Positions 26,111 through 32,690 of a stretch of DNA of 32,690 nt are shown one piece after another. Source of the stretch: an uncultured Pirellulaceae bacterium (lineage in GTDB: Bacteria > Planctomycetota > Planctomycetia > Pirellulales > Pirellulaceae). The stretch is from contig CALFWR010000104.1 of NCBI GenBank assembly GCA_937928555.1, positions 1 to 32,690 on the forward strand. Reading direction: 5' to 3'. Below the pieces are notes generated by a model. That model did not search any database and was not told where the DNA came from. It was given only the letters and a program-made list of their open reading frames with translations. A program made the translations under genes and the position numbers. Each line of letters begins with the position of its first letter. Positions within the stretch are counted from its first letter, which is position 1.

Positions 26111-26998
26111 CTACAGGGTCGCCAACAGTGGCAATCTTTTGCGATCCGAAACGACCACACCGCCGGGCCGCTCTTCGGTGACGGCAAACTGGACCGCTTT
26201 GTTGACGCGTATTTTTGGGTCGATCGACACGACTGTTTTTCCTTGGCCGACATCAAACACGCCGCCATCGACGGGGTACTTTTGCTCCGGATCGGTATCA
26301 AAAATCCACAGCTGATACTGGCTTTGCGTTGGAATGTTCGCCGCCAGGCCCTGAAAGACCATGTATCCTTCCTGAGCTTTGTCACTCCAGAGAACCTGAC
26401 CCGTCGCACCGGGTGCGTCTTGGGTTGCGGCCCAGGAGACGTCGATCAAATCTGACGGACGGGTCTCCAAAAAAGCCACCATCTGTTTTGCCGGCGCGAG
26501 CGGTGGGCTACCCTCAGCGACCGGATTAGCTGGAACATCGGGGGCTTTGGCGAACGGATTCCAGCCTGTAACCAACACCGCGATCGAAGCCGCCGCCGCC
26601 AGCCAACCCATCGCTTCCCGCCGCGTGAAGCGCTGCGATTTTTCGATTGCCCGCGAATGAGGAATCCCGTCAACCTGGGCCAAGTCCTGTTGCGGAATTC
26701 CCGCGCCGGTTGGAACATTCGTTTGGTCCGGCTCGAATCTGCCGCCCGCGACAAGCACACGATTTCGCACAGACGCCGGCATCACATCATCGCTTTGAAG
26801 CCCGGCAAGCTCCGTGGCGGCAGCGGCAAGCTCCAGTTTTTCTATGTCCTTTTCCAACAACTCGCGGTTGGGACTTTCGGCCACATAGCTCTCAAACCTG
26901 CGATTGTCCTGGTCGCTCAGTCCTTCGGTTGCCCGCAACACGACAAGGTCGACAAACCAGTCGGGAAGTTCATGGGGATCAGTATTTCGTTCAATCAT
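26111..26998 (-). CDS. anti-sigma factor, RskA-type
   Basis: A 295-residue single-pass membrane protein. The N-terminal ~75 residues form a helical cytoplasmic sigma-binding part (LPDWFVDLVVLRATEGLSDQDNRRFESYVAE) without the HxxxCxxC zinc motif. One membrane helix lies near 150-168 (AMGWLAAAASIAVLVTGWNPF). The extracytoplasmic C-terminus matches the RskA/anti-sigma-K domain: VLWSDKAQEGYMVFQGLA, QYQLWIFDTDP, VDGGVFDVGQGKTVVS. Proteins of this type hold an ECF sigma factor until proteolysis releases it. The ATG overlaps the sigma gene stop (ATGA, 26995-26998), so the pair is made together. Confidence 0.9.
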   Translation of the reverse strand: MIERNTDPHELPDWFVDLVVLRATEGLSDQDNRRFESYVAESPNRELLEKDIEKLELAAAATELAGLQSDDVMPASVRNRVLVAGGRFEPDQTNVPTGAGIPQQDLAQVDGIPHSRAIEKSQRFTRREAMGWLAAAASIAVLVTGWNPFAKAPDVPANPVAEGSPPLAPAKQMVAFLETRPSDLIDVSWAATQDAPGATGQVLWSDKAQEGYMVFQGLAANIPTQSQYQLWIFDTDPEQKYPVDGGVFDVGQGKTVVSIDPKIRVNKAVQFAVTEERPGGVVVSDRKRLPLLATL

Positions 26999-27630
26999 GT
27001 TGCTTCTCCGCCAGAAGCTTCGGCCATGGGAAACAGTCGACCGCGCAAGTCCATCAATCCACGACGGATATACGTTTTCACGGTGCCCAATGACAGTCCG
27101 GTTGCTTCGGCGATTCTCGAGTGCGAAAGCCCATCATAGATGCTCATGCGGATCACGCGTTGCTGTTCGCAGGGAAGTTCCGCAAGAAAAGCCTCCGCTT
27201 TGCGAGCTTCGTCCTTCAATTCTGCGGACTGAGCCGCGTTTCTCCGTTGGTCCCGGATCTCCCAGTCCTCTGACAGCGACGTCGATGCAGGATCCTTGCG
27301 TCGCCGATAAAGGTCAATCAGTCTTCGCCGGGCAATCATCGCCACAAACGTTGTCTCACTCGAAAGATTCGCATCATATTTCCCTGCCGCCTGCCACAGT
27401 TGGACAAAAACGTCCTGCACTGCGTCTTCGGCCGCTTCACGCGAGGCGCAACTTTTCAGTGCCAGCGACCAAACCAGATTTCCGTACCGCTCCACACACG
27501 TGGCGATCGCGTCTGAACTGCCCGCGGCAACATCTGGCAATACTGGAACTTCTTCTTGCAATTCAGCGTCTGCAAAAACCGATGAAAGTTTCGTTCTAGT
27601 CCGGCGGCGTGTTTTCAGTTTCACAGCCAT
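26995..27630 (-). CDS. ECF RNA polymerase sigma factor (SigK-like context)
   Basis: A 211-residue σ70-type ECF factor. Region 2 (residues ~45-115) has EDAVQDVFVQLWQ and ETTFVAMIARRRLIDLYRRRKD. Region 4 (~150-200) has LPCEQQRVIRMSIYDGLSHSRIAEATGLSLGTVKTYIRRGLMDLR, a clear helix-turn-helix for the -35 element. The start at 27630 gives a basic leader MAVKLKTRRRTRTKLSS. It overlaps the anti-sigma gene by 4 bp. The fasciclin gene lies 87 bp upstream on the same strand and is a natural target, though this is by analogy only. Confidence 0.93.
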   Translation of the reverse strand: MAVKLKTRRRTRTKLSSVFADAELQEEVPVLPDVAAGSSDAIATCVERYGNLVWSLALKSCASREAAEDAVQDVFVQLWQAAGKYDANLSSETTFVAMIARRRLIDLYRRRKDPASTSLSEDWEIRDQRRNAAQSAELKDEARKAEAFLAELPCEQQRVIRMSIYDGLSHSRIAEATGLSLGTVKTYIRRGLMDLRGRLFPMAEASGGEAT

Positions 27631-27678
27631 GGCAATGACCCGCTTTTAATTCCGAATCTGAAATGCCACAGCAGGCCC

Positions 27679-27695
27679 CCGGGTACGCGACCCGG
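27679..27695 (-). terminator. hairpin between fasciclin and sigma genes
   Basis: CCGGGT (27679-27684) and ACCCGG (27690-27695) with loop ACGCG make a perfect short stem between the fasciclin stop and the sigma start. It has no U-tract and could attenuate read-through from the fasciclin gene into the sigma gene. Confidence 0.4.
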
Positions 27696-27717
27696 AGACC
27701 GTGAACCGTTGCTGGCG

Positions 27718-28710
27718 CTACTGAGGCATAATGACTTTGTCGATCACATGGATGACGCCGTTGCCACATTCAATATCCGTTTTGATCACGTTGGCATCGT
27801 CAAGCATCACGCCGCCCTTGTCGGTGACTTTGATGCCCACTTCCTGACCGTTTACCGTTTTCGCCTTTTGCAGCTTAACAACGTCAGCGGCCATAACTTT
27901 GCCCGCGACCACGTGGTACTTGAGAATGCCGGCCAGCTTCTCCCTGTTTTCCGGCTTGAGAAGATCCTGAATCGTTTCGGCAGGAATCTTTGAAAAAGCT
28001 TCGTCGGTGGGAGCGAAAACCGTGAATGGCCCTTCGCCTTTGAGCGTTTGCACCAAACCGGCGGCTTTGGCGGCAGCCAACAGCGTCTTGAACTGGCCCG
28101 CGGCAGTCGCCGTGTCCACGATGTCCTTTTTCGCGGCGGTATGCGTTCCGTTGTTCTGGCCGGGAATCAGAACTTTGTCGATCACGTGGATCACGCCATT
28201 GGTGCATTGGATGTCGGCTTTTACCAGTGTCGAGCCATTGAACATGACCTTCTTGCCTTCGACCTTGATCATGATCTTTTCACCCTGAGCCGTCGGGGCT
28301 TCGGTCAGTTTGACCACGTCGGTGGAAAGAACTTTTCCCTTGACCACGTGGTAAGTCAGAATCTGTCTGAGCTTGTCACGGTTTTCTTCCTTGAGAAGGC
28401 TTTCAACCGTTCCGACTGGGAGCTTTTTGAAAGCTTCATCGGTGGGAGCAAAAACGGTGAATGGACCTTCGCCTTTGAGTACATCAACCAGACCGGCGGC
28501 TTTGACCGCAGCGACAAGCGTTTTGAATTTTTCAGCACCAACGGCGGTATCAACGATGTCGGCCTGCTCCGTTGCAACGGGCGCCTGATGCGAAACACTG
28601 ATCAGTGAGACCGGCGAATCGCCCTGTTGTGATGGACAAGTCTGCCCGGGCGCAGTTGAACCGAATGCGATAACGGCAACCAATGCTGAGTAAAGAATTT
28701 TTGCGTTCAT
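27718..28710 (-). CDS. secreted protein with two fasciclin (FAS1) domains
   Basis: A 330-residue exported protein with signal peptide ([23 protein letters not shown]). Two FAS1 domains follow, at about 50-185 and 195-330. Each carries [15 protein letters not shown], a YHVV motif (TYHVVKGKV / KYHVVAGKV) and [10 protein letters not shown] at the end. The domains are so alike that they arose by an internal duplication. FAS1 proteins serve cell adhesion or surface roles. The Met at 28710 has GAGGA a few bases upstream. The sigma and anti-sigma genes follow in the same direction. The gene lies 0.14 kb from MITE copy 2. Confidence 0.95.
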   Translation of the reverse strand: MNAKILYSALVAVIAFGSTAPGQTCPSQQGDSPVSLISVSHQAPVATEQADIVDTAVGAEKFKTLVAAVKAAGLVDVLKGEGPFTVFAPTDEAFKKLPVGTVESLLKEENRDKLRQILTYHVVKGKVLSTDVVKLTEAPTAQGEKIMIKVEGKKVMFNGSTLVKADIQCTNGVIHVIDKVLIPGQNNGTHTAAKKDIVDTATAAGQFKTLLAAAKAAGLVQTLKGEGPFTVFAPTDEAFSKIPAETIQDLLKPENREKLAGILKYHVVAGKVMAADVVKLQKAKTVNGQEVGIKVTDKGGVMLDDANVIKTDIECGNGVIHVIDKVIMPQ

Positions 28711-28851
28711 TGTTTTCCTCGAATTGACTGTTCACGGGAAAGTCCCATGCCCATGCATTCGAAGCAGACGCAATTTTGGATTTCGCTTTTTGGATTTTTG
28801 TCAGAAAGTCTTTTTCGGTTTTCGTCAGGAAACCTCGTTAAGAATTTTTAC

Positions 28852-29039
28852 CCCGGACTATTCACGAGGCGTGGGCGTCAGAATCAAGTTCCGACAGTGA
28901 TCGGTTGCTCTGATGCGATGAAACGATCGCTGTGGTTTTCATCTACTGGATGATTTACATTTCTTGTTGAATTTCAGCTTTTCCCTTGCTGCTGTTGGCC
29001 AGACGTAGAATCAACGCCCGTCGTCGTGAATAATCCGGG
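28852..29039 (+). mobile_element. MITE-like element, copy 2, with target duplication
   Basis: A complete ~188-bp element. The left end CCCGGACTATTCACGAGGCG and the right end GTCGTGAATAATCCGGG are inverted repeats that match over ~25 bp with small gaps. It is flanked by a 5-bp direct repeat TTTAC (28847-28851 and 29040-29044), as expected after insertion of a DNA element. It has no transposase reading frame. The inside has a further small hairpin, GATGAAAC...GTTTTCATC. Copies occur at 1, 29477 and 32550. Confidence 0.88.
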
Positions 29040-29060
29040 TTTACTTATCGGTTCATTGGT

Positions 29061-29077
29061 CTCGTAAATAATCCGGG
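29061..29077 (+). repeat. solitary element terminus next to slyX
   Basis: CTCGTAAATAATCCGGG is the last 17 bp of the MITE-like right terminus with one change, standing alone 16 bp past the 5-bp target repeat of copy 2. It abuts the stop codon of slyX. It looks like the remnant of another insertion. Confidence 0.6.
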
Positions 29078-29078
29078 C

Positions 29079-29294
29079 TTAATAGTGCGGCGGTCTTTCG
29101 GATTCCGCATCGCGGACTTCGGCCTCGCCCGTGGCGTCCACTTTGCTCTCGAGGCGTACGATCGATCGCTGCAGATGATCGATCGTCTTTTGCTGAGCAA
29201 GAAGCACTTCGTTGAGCGCCTCGTAATCCCGCTGCAAATGCGTCAGCTCCATCTCCATTTCTGTGATTCGCTGTTGATCTGTCTTTTTCGCCAC
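29079..29294 (-). CDS. slyX: SlyX family protein
   Basis: A 71-residue coiled-coil protein of the SlyX family, with heptad helices EMEMELTHLQRDYEALNEVLLAQ, QQKTIDHLQRSIVRLESKV and the family's C-terminal PPHY. Its biochemical role is unknown; in E. coli it lies near slyD. The start chosen is GTG at 29294 (VAKKTDQQ), with GGGAG five bases upstream; a TTG ten codons earlier is less likely. It stands alone between MITE copy 2 (and the solitary terminus) and copy 3, so its natural neighbours have been moved. Confidence 0.85.
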   Translation of the reverse strand: MAKKTDQQRITEMEMELTHLQRDYEALNEVLLAQQKTIDHLQRSIVRLESKVDATGEAEVRDAESERPPHY

Positions 29295-29476
29295 GCTGGC
29301 TCCCGCTGTGCCGCTCCGGTCCAATTGCTAACATCACGTTAAGCCACCAACTCCGGAAATAAAACCGGTCACCGGACCTCCCAAAAGCAACCCGCAAAAT
29401 GGCATTTCACTTTCTCGCTTGGTGGAACCCGGAGAATCTGTTCGTCGTCGGGATCTAGCGATCACTTTCCTGTAAC

Positions 29477-29663
29477 CCCGGATTATTCGCGAGGCGTGGG
29501 CGTCAGAATCAGTTTCGACAGTGATCCGCGACTCTGATGCGATGAAACGATCGCTGTGGTTTTCTTTCACCGGATGATTTTCATTTCTTGTTGAAATTCA
29601 GCTTTTCCCTTGCTCCCATTGGCCAGACGTAGAGTCAACGCCCGTCGTCGTGAATAACTCGGG
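29477..29663 (+). mobile_element. MITE-like element, copy 3
   Basis: A complete ~187-bp copy with the same inverted ends. Its flanks are GTAAC (29472-29476) and ATAAC (29664-29668), which agree at four of five positions, so a decayed target duplication is likely. It inserted into a reading frame that runs on the minus strand (29598-29753). The right end is followed at once by coding-like sequence and then by the BlaI-2 control region. Confidence 0.88.
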
Positions 29664-29753
29664 ATAACGGTCGTGGTTGAAGAAAACCAGCGAGCCGCTG
29701 GCCTGGCGGAATTCGACAACACGCTGATCCCACTTGCCCTGCATCGCTAGCAT
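29598..29753 (-). pseudogene. divergent gene fragment cut off by MITE copy 3
   Basis: A minus-strand frame of 51 codons starts at ATG 29753 and reads MLAMQGKWDQRVVEFRQA, then SGSLVFFNHDRYP (up to about 29661). It then enters MITE copy 3 and is closed by a TGA inside the element (29598). The first ~31 residues look like real protein, with no repeats. The rest is read from the element. It begins next to operator 1 of the BlaI-2 control region, so it may once have been a target gene of this repressor. The full gene is not in the window, and I do not recognise the family. Confidence 0.5.
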
Positions 29754-29769
29754 GTTTGGTTATTCAAAC
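29754..29769. promoter_or_regulatory. BlaI-2 operator 1 (upstream site)
   Basis: GTTTGGTTATTCAAAC has 5-bp arms GTTTG/CAAAC around a 6-bp spacer. Read on the other strand, TTTGAATAACCAAA, it agrees with operator 2 (TTTGATTAACCAAA) at all but one position. It lies just before the ATG of the cut-off divergent frame. Its centre is 62 bp from the centre of operator 2, near six helical turns. Confidence 0.65.
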
Positions 29770-29792
29770 TTGCTCTTTCACCCGAGGAATAC

Positions 29793-29832
29793 TTGACATA
29801 AGATCCAGCCAGCGAATTTGATTAACCAAATT
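29793..29832 (+). promoter_or_regulatory. BlaI-2 promoter and operator 2
   Basis: A -35 TTGACA (29793-29798) is followed after 18 bp by a -10-like TTTGAT (29817-29822). Operator 2 (AATTTG, ATTAAC, CAAATT; 29815-29832) covers the -10 and the likely start site. The leader to the GTG at 29873 is about 43 nt. The half-site TTTG...CAAA is unlike the GTAC half-site of the first BlaI system. Confidence 0.65.
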
Positions 29833-29872
29833 TGCATATTCAAACCACAGCCTCGAGACAAAGGACTCTTCA

Positions 29873-30265
29873 GTGGTACGACCGAAATCGATCGAGCTAA
29901 CGGACCGCGAGCTGGCGGTCATGCAGGTCTTCTGGCAAGTCGAAGAAGCAACCGCAGACGCCGTCCGCGAGCAGTTAAACGATCAGGGAGAAAAGCTGGC
30001 TTACACCACAGTGGCCAATGTCGTTCGCGGGCTGCTGGAAAAGAAGTTCCTCGAACAAACCCATCGCGAACGTCCGTTTCGATACCGCGCCGCCAGATCG
30101 TTCGACGATGTTTCCGAGCGGCTCGTCGGCGACTTTCTCCAAAGGCTATTCAAAGGCTCCCGCGAGTCCATGCTGCTGCATGTGCTCAAGCGAAAGAAAC
30201 TCACTGCCGAAGAACGCGAGCTGCTCCAGCACGTCCTTGGCGACGAAGGAGAACGCGATGTTTAG
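29873..30265 (+). CDS. BlaI/MecI-family transcriptional repressor 2
   Basis: A 130-residue winged-helix repressor, starting at GTG 29873, with AAGGA seven bases upstream. Helices LTDRELAVMQVFWQVEEATADAVREQL and YTTVANVVRGLLEKKFLEQ form the DNA-reading part; ERPFRYRAARS is the wing region. The rest is the C-terminal dimer part. It overlaps the M56 gene by 8 bp and is preceded by its probable operators. Sequence differs clearly from the first BlaI, so the two systems should be separate. Confidence 0.95.
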   Translation: MVRPKSIELTDRELAVMQVFWQVEEATADAVREQLNDQGEKLAYTTVANVVRGLLEKKFLEQTHRERPFRYRAARSFDDVSERLVGDFLQRLFKGSRESMLLHVLKRKKLTAEERELLQHVLGDEGERDV

Positions 30266-32399
30266 TTTCGACTTTCTGCAGTGGCTGTTTTGCCTGGGCC
30301 AGATCACACTCATCGGCGGCGCGGTCCTGCTGGCCGGCCGGTTTCTGATTCGCCGCAGTCCTGATGTCGCATCGCTGGTCAGCGCTCTGGCACTGGTGGC
30401 CGGGTGCTTGCTGGTTGTTTCAACGGGCTTGGACATCCCCAAGCCCTGGTCGATCCAATCGCCCGACGACACGGTGGGCTTGGTGGCCCCGGTCCCCCTC
30501 GCCGACTCACCTGCTGACTCGTCGTCTTCTTTTGTCGACGCAGCGCCTGCCGCCGATTCGCGAGCTGCGGGTGCGGGCGTTTCTGCTGGCGAACTTTTTA
30601 CCCGACTTAAACCCTTTCTGTTTGATCCGACGACCGCTCAACATCGTCTGGGCAGGATTACGTTTCACGCGGCGATTTTGTGTTGCATCCTGCTGGCGAT
30701 TCGCCTCCTCGTTGGCGTGTTCGCCCTCGCGGCGCTTCGCTGGAAAAGCCAACCGCTGGAAGACGACTCACTACAAGAACAACTTGCGGTCTTTCAAAGC
30801 CGCCTCCAGCTCGAAAAGCTAATCAGGATCCGCGTTTACTCCGGAATCGACAGTCCCTGCGTCAGTTGGCTTTCGCCATCGATCATTTTTGTTCCGCAAG
30901 AATTCGAAGCCTGGTCAGAGGCAGAAAAGAACGCCAGCCTGGCTCACGAGCTGGGCCACATCAAACGCTCCGACCCGCTGTGGCGACTGGCTGCGGAGCT
31001 TGCCTGGACTTTTGTCTGTTGGCATCCGTTGATGTGGAAAATCCGCCAGCAACTGGTTTTGGCTCAGGAAATGTCCGCAGACCAACTGGCCGCTGTCGCT
31101 CAGGGCAACGGCAAGGCCTACCAAAAAGGCCTGTCGCTGCTGGCATTGAGGCTTGATTCGCTGAGCGTGCGAAAACAACAAAACATTTACTTTCTCGGCA
31201 TGTCCGTTTCTTCAAGTTCGTTGATCAGGAGGATCAAAATGTTACAAGGATTGAAAACAAACGAAATCAAATCGTCGATGGGAAAACGCGGCGCGGCGAT
31301 GGTTGCCTCGCTGCTGCTTTTCGGCTGGCTGGGCTGCTGGAGCGTTCAGGCTCAAACGACGCAGCAGCAAACCGATGATTCCACACAGCCACCGGTCGCT
31401 CACGTGGCCAAAAACACAAACGCGGCGCCCGCGGCCAGGGCTCCGTTCACGCGAGCCGTTGACGCGCCTTGGACTTCAATGGGCCAGACCAAAGGATACG
31501 TTTCGATACGCGTTGCTGATCTTTTGGAACATCCAATTCACTCCAAAACACTTCCAGCACTATGGGAGCAGATTCCCTGCCTGAACAAGAAAGCCGACGG
31601 CACGCGTCCGTCACTTTCAGACGCGGGTCTTCCCTTCGATTCCATCACCCGCGTTACTTCGACACTCCAACCGCACTTCTCTAGGACAGACGAAAAACAA
31701 ACCGTCGCTTGGACCATTGGCAAAGGCGGAGTAGTGATCCAAACCAACAAGGACATTGATTGGCCAAAGCTGGTGGGCAATTTGGATTTGAGTTCGTTTT
31801 TGCCGCCGGACAATTCCCGGGATCTTGCCAAGAAGCTTGCTAATTCGGCGACCGTGGGAACCAAGCTGCATCTATCTCAGGAGCTAATGTCCACGATGTC
31901 CGTGCCGCCACCGAGCGGTGACGTCCAACCGGTCGAAGTTAAACCAGCCGAAGTTAAACCGGCTGACTCTCCGAAACGTGCAATCGAAGCCGAGCTGTGG
32001 AACTTCGTCGGCGGCGGCGTGATGACGCTCATGTCCGACGTCACGCTGCTTCATAAAACGGAAGCCGATGAAGATCAGGATGAGCTGGAACAGCTGTATG
32101 ATGAGACCGCATTGATGGTTCAAACCGTCGCGTTGGGCATCGACATTGGAGATGCAAATCAGGAAGAAGTTCGCATCGCCGTCGAGCCCTCCGAAGGCAC
32201 TTCGGCTCGGGCGCTTGCAGCAAAAGTTCAGCAGCTTCTCAAGATTGTCGCTGATGAACTGGAAACCGGCGACGAGCCCCACAGCGCCCATGCGTTTCGT
32301 CAACTGGAAGTCCAGGTTCAGGAAACGGATTCGGGATCCTTCGTCACAATCACCGGCCAACTTCCCTGGCTGCATCTTATCGGCAACGTACTGGGCTAG
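30258..32399 (+). CDS. BlaR1/MecR1-type M56 peptidase 2
   Basis: A 713-residue membrane protein when started at ATG 30258 (MFSFDFLQWLF), with AAGGAG a few bases upstream; this overlaps blaI-2 by 8 bp. Helices lie near 7-28, 38-56, 137-160 and 343-362. The zinc motif HELGH is at 230-234, with a Glu in VLAQEMSADQLAAV (~270-285). The cytoplasmic peptidase probably cleaves BlaI-2 on a signal. The ~350-residue tail outside the membrane shows no penicillin-binding or secretin pattern and ends in a mixed α/β part with acidic stretches; it contains a short VEVKPAEVKPADS repeat (~residue 560). What it senses is unknown. The gene ends just before a repeat cluster. Confidence 0.9.
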   Translation: MFSFDFLQWLFCLGQITLIGGAVLLAGRFLIRRSPDVASLVSALALVAGCLLVVSTGLDIPKPWSIQSPDDTVGLVAPVPLADSPADSSSSFVDAAPAADSRAAGAGVSAGELFTRLKPFLFDPTTAQHRLGRITFHAAILCCILLAIRLLVGVFALAALRWKSQPLEDDSLQEQLAVFQSRLQLEKLIRIRVYSGIDSPCVSWLSPSIIFVPQEFEAWSEAEKNASLAHELGHIKRSDPLWRLAAELAWTFVCWHPLMWKIRQQLVLAQEMSADQLAAVAQGNGKAYQKGLSLLALRLDSLSVRKQQNIYFLGMSVSSSSLIRRIKMLQGLKTNEIKSSMGKRGAAMVASLLLFGWLGCWSVQAQTTQQQTDDSTQPPVAHVAKNTNAAPAARAPFTRAVDAPWTSMGQTKGYVSIRVADLLEHPIHSKTLPALWEQIPCLNKKADGTRPSLSDAGLPFDSITRVTSTLQPHFSRTDEKQTVAWTIGKGGVVIQTNKDIDWPKLVGNLDLSSFLPPDNSRDLAKKLANSATVGTKLHLSQELMSTMSVPPPSGDVQPVEVKPAEVKPADSPKRAIEAELWNFVGGGVMTLMSDVTLLHKTEADEDQDELEQLYDETALMVQTVALGIDIGDANQEEVRIAVEPSEGTSARALAAKVQQLLKIVADELETGDEPHSAHAFRQLEVQVQETDSGSFVTITGQLPWLHLIGNVLG

Positions 32400-32403
32400 T
32401 CCT

Positions 32404-32437
32404 CGTGCCCTGCTCCGTCCTGAATTTAGGGTTGCCT
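32404..32437. repeat. dispersed repeat 'GTGC..TG.TCCG', copy 3
   Basis: CGTGCCCTGCTCCGTCCTGA and the following TTTAGGGTTGCCT agree with the copies at 21347 and 23200 in order and spacing but with more changes. It begins 5 bp past the stop of the second M56 gene. Confidence 0.5.
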
Positions 32438-32545
32438 ACTACTACAACGCAAGTTTCCAAACTTCACACCGCATATTGCGACTGCAAGTTGCTGAAAGCT
32501 TCCACACGTTGTGCAAGCAGGCGACGTCTTGCGCTGTAGTACTAC
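32436..32545. repeat. inverted repeat just before MITE copy 4
   Basis: Arms 32436-32453 (CTACTACTACAACGCAAG) and 32528-32545 (CTTGCGCTGTAGTACTAC) pair at 15 of 18 positions with a 74-bp loop. The element ends 4 bp before MITE copy 4. It may be a second small palindromic element, nested beside the first, and could also fold at the end of the M56-2 mRNA. Confidence 0.65.
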
Positions 32546-32549
32546 TTAA

Positions 32550-32690
32550 CCCGGATTATTCACGAGGCGTGGGCGTCAGAATCAGTTGAGACAGTGATCC
32601 GCGACTCTGATGCGATCAAACGATCGTTGTGGTTTTCATCTACCGGATGATTTACATTTCTTGTTGAAGTTCAGCTTTTCTCTTGCTCCT
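32550..32690 (+). mobile_element. MITE-like element, copy 4 (right end cut by window)
   Basis: It begins with the inverted terminus CCCGGATTATTCACGAGGCG and runs through the internal segment to the window edge, so the right end is not visible. The left flank is CTTAA. Together with copy 3 in the same direction it brackets the blaI-2/M56-2 pair. Confidence 0.88.

Noticed and set aside
27679..27695. An intrinsic terminator between the fasciclin and sigma genes
   Set aside because: The stem is short (6 bp) and no T-run follows, so I list it only as a weak hairpin.

Overview
The window looks like chromosome of a planctomycete, probably a member of the Pirellulaceae. Signs of this are an RpoC fragment of planctomycete type, a Tat-exported Gfo/Idh/MocA oxidoreductase, two BlaI/M56-peptidase pairs with very long extracytoplasmic tails, and many dispersed palindromic repeats between otherwise ordinary genes. 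This assignment rests on recognition of protein families, not on a database search.

Layout. (1) 1-6 kb: partial MITE-like repeat, a TPR lipoprotein, a small unknown protein, a 7-bp tandem array running into the stop codon of an ABC ATPase, its large membrane partner, and a MazG-type protein. (2) 6-8 kb: an operon of UPF0173 hydrolase, DUF6263-like secreted protein and Rieske ferredoxin. (3) 8.3-11.6 kb: divergent glycolytic genes pgi and gpmI separated by a long hairpin. (4) 12-17.3 kb: a minus-strand respiratory operon: heme O synthase, cytochrome oxidase subunit III with a large insert, subunit IV, a tandem-domain SCO copper chaperone, a SUKH-like protein and a DUF420 protein. Catalytic subunits I and II are absent. 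(5) 17.7-21.3 kb: first BlaI/M56 pair with clear operators; the M56 protein carries a secretin-like and an LptA/OstA-like tail. (6) 21.5-24.2 kb: secreted unknown protein, an rpoC fragment with a strong terminator, an HNH protein and tRNA-His. (7) 24.5-28.7 kb: Gfo/Idh/MocA oxidoreductase, then a fasciclin / ECF sigma / RskA-type anti-sigma module that resembles mycobacterial MPT70/83-SigK-RskA. (8) 28.8-32.7 kb: slyX and a second BlaI/M56 pair among three copies of a ~188-bp inverted-repeat element, one of which has cut off a divergent reading frame.

The strongest candidates for something new are the MITE-like family and its bracketing of the second BlaI/M56 locus, the two BlaI operator systems with different half-sites, the M56-secretin-LptA fusion, the insert in cytochrome oxidase subunit III, and the rpoC relic. 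All functional statements are inferred from sequence reading only.
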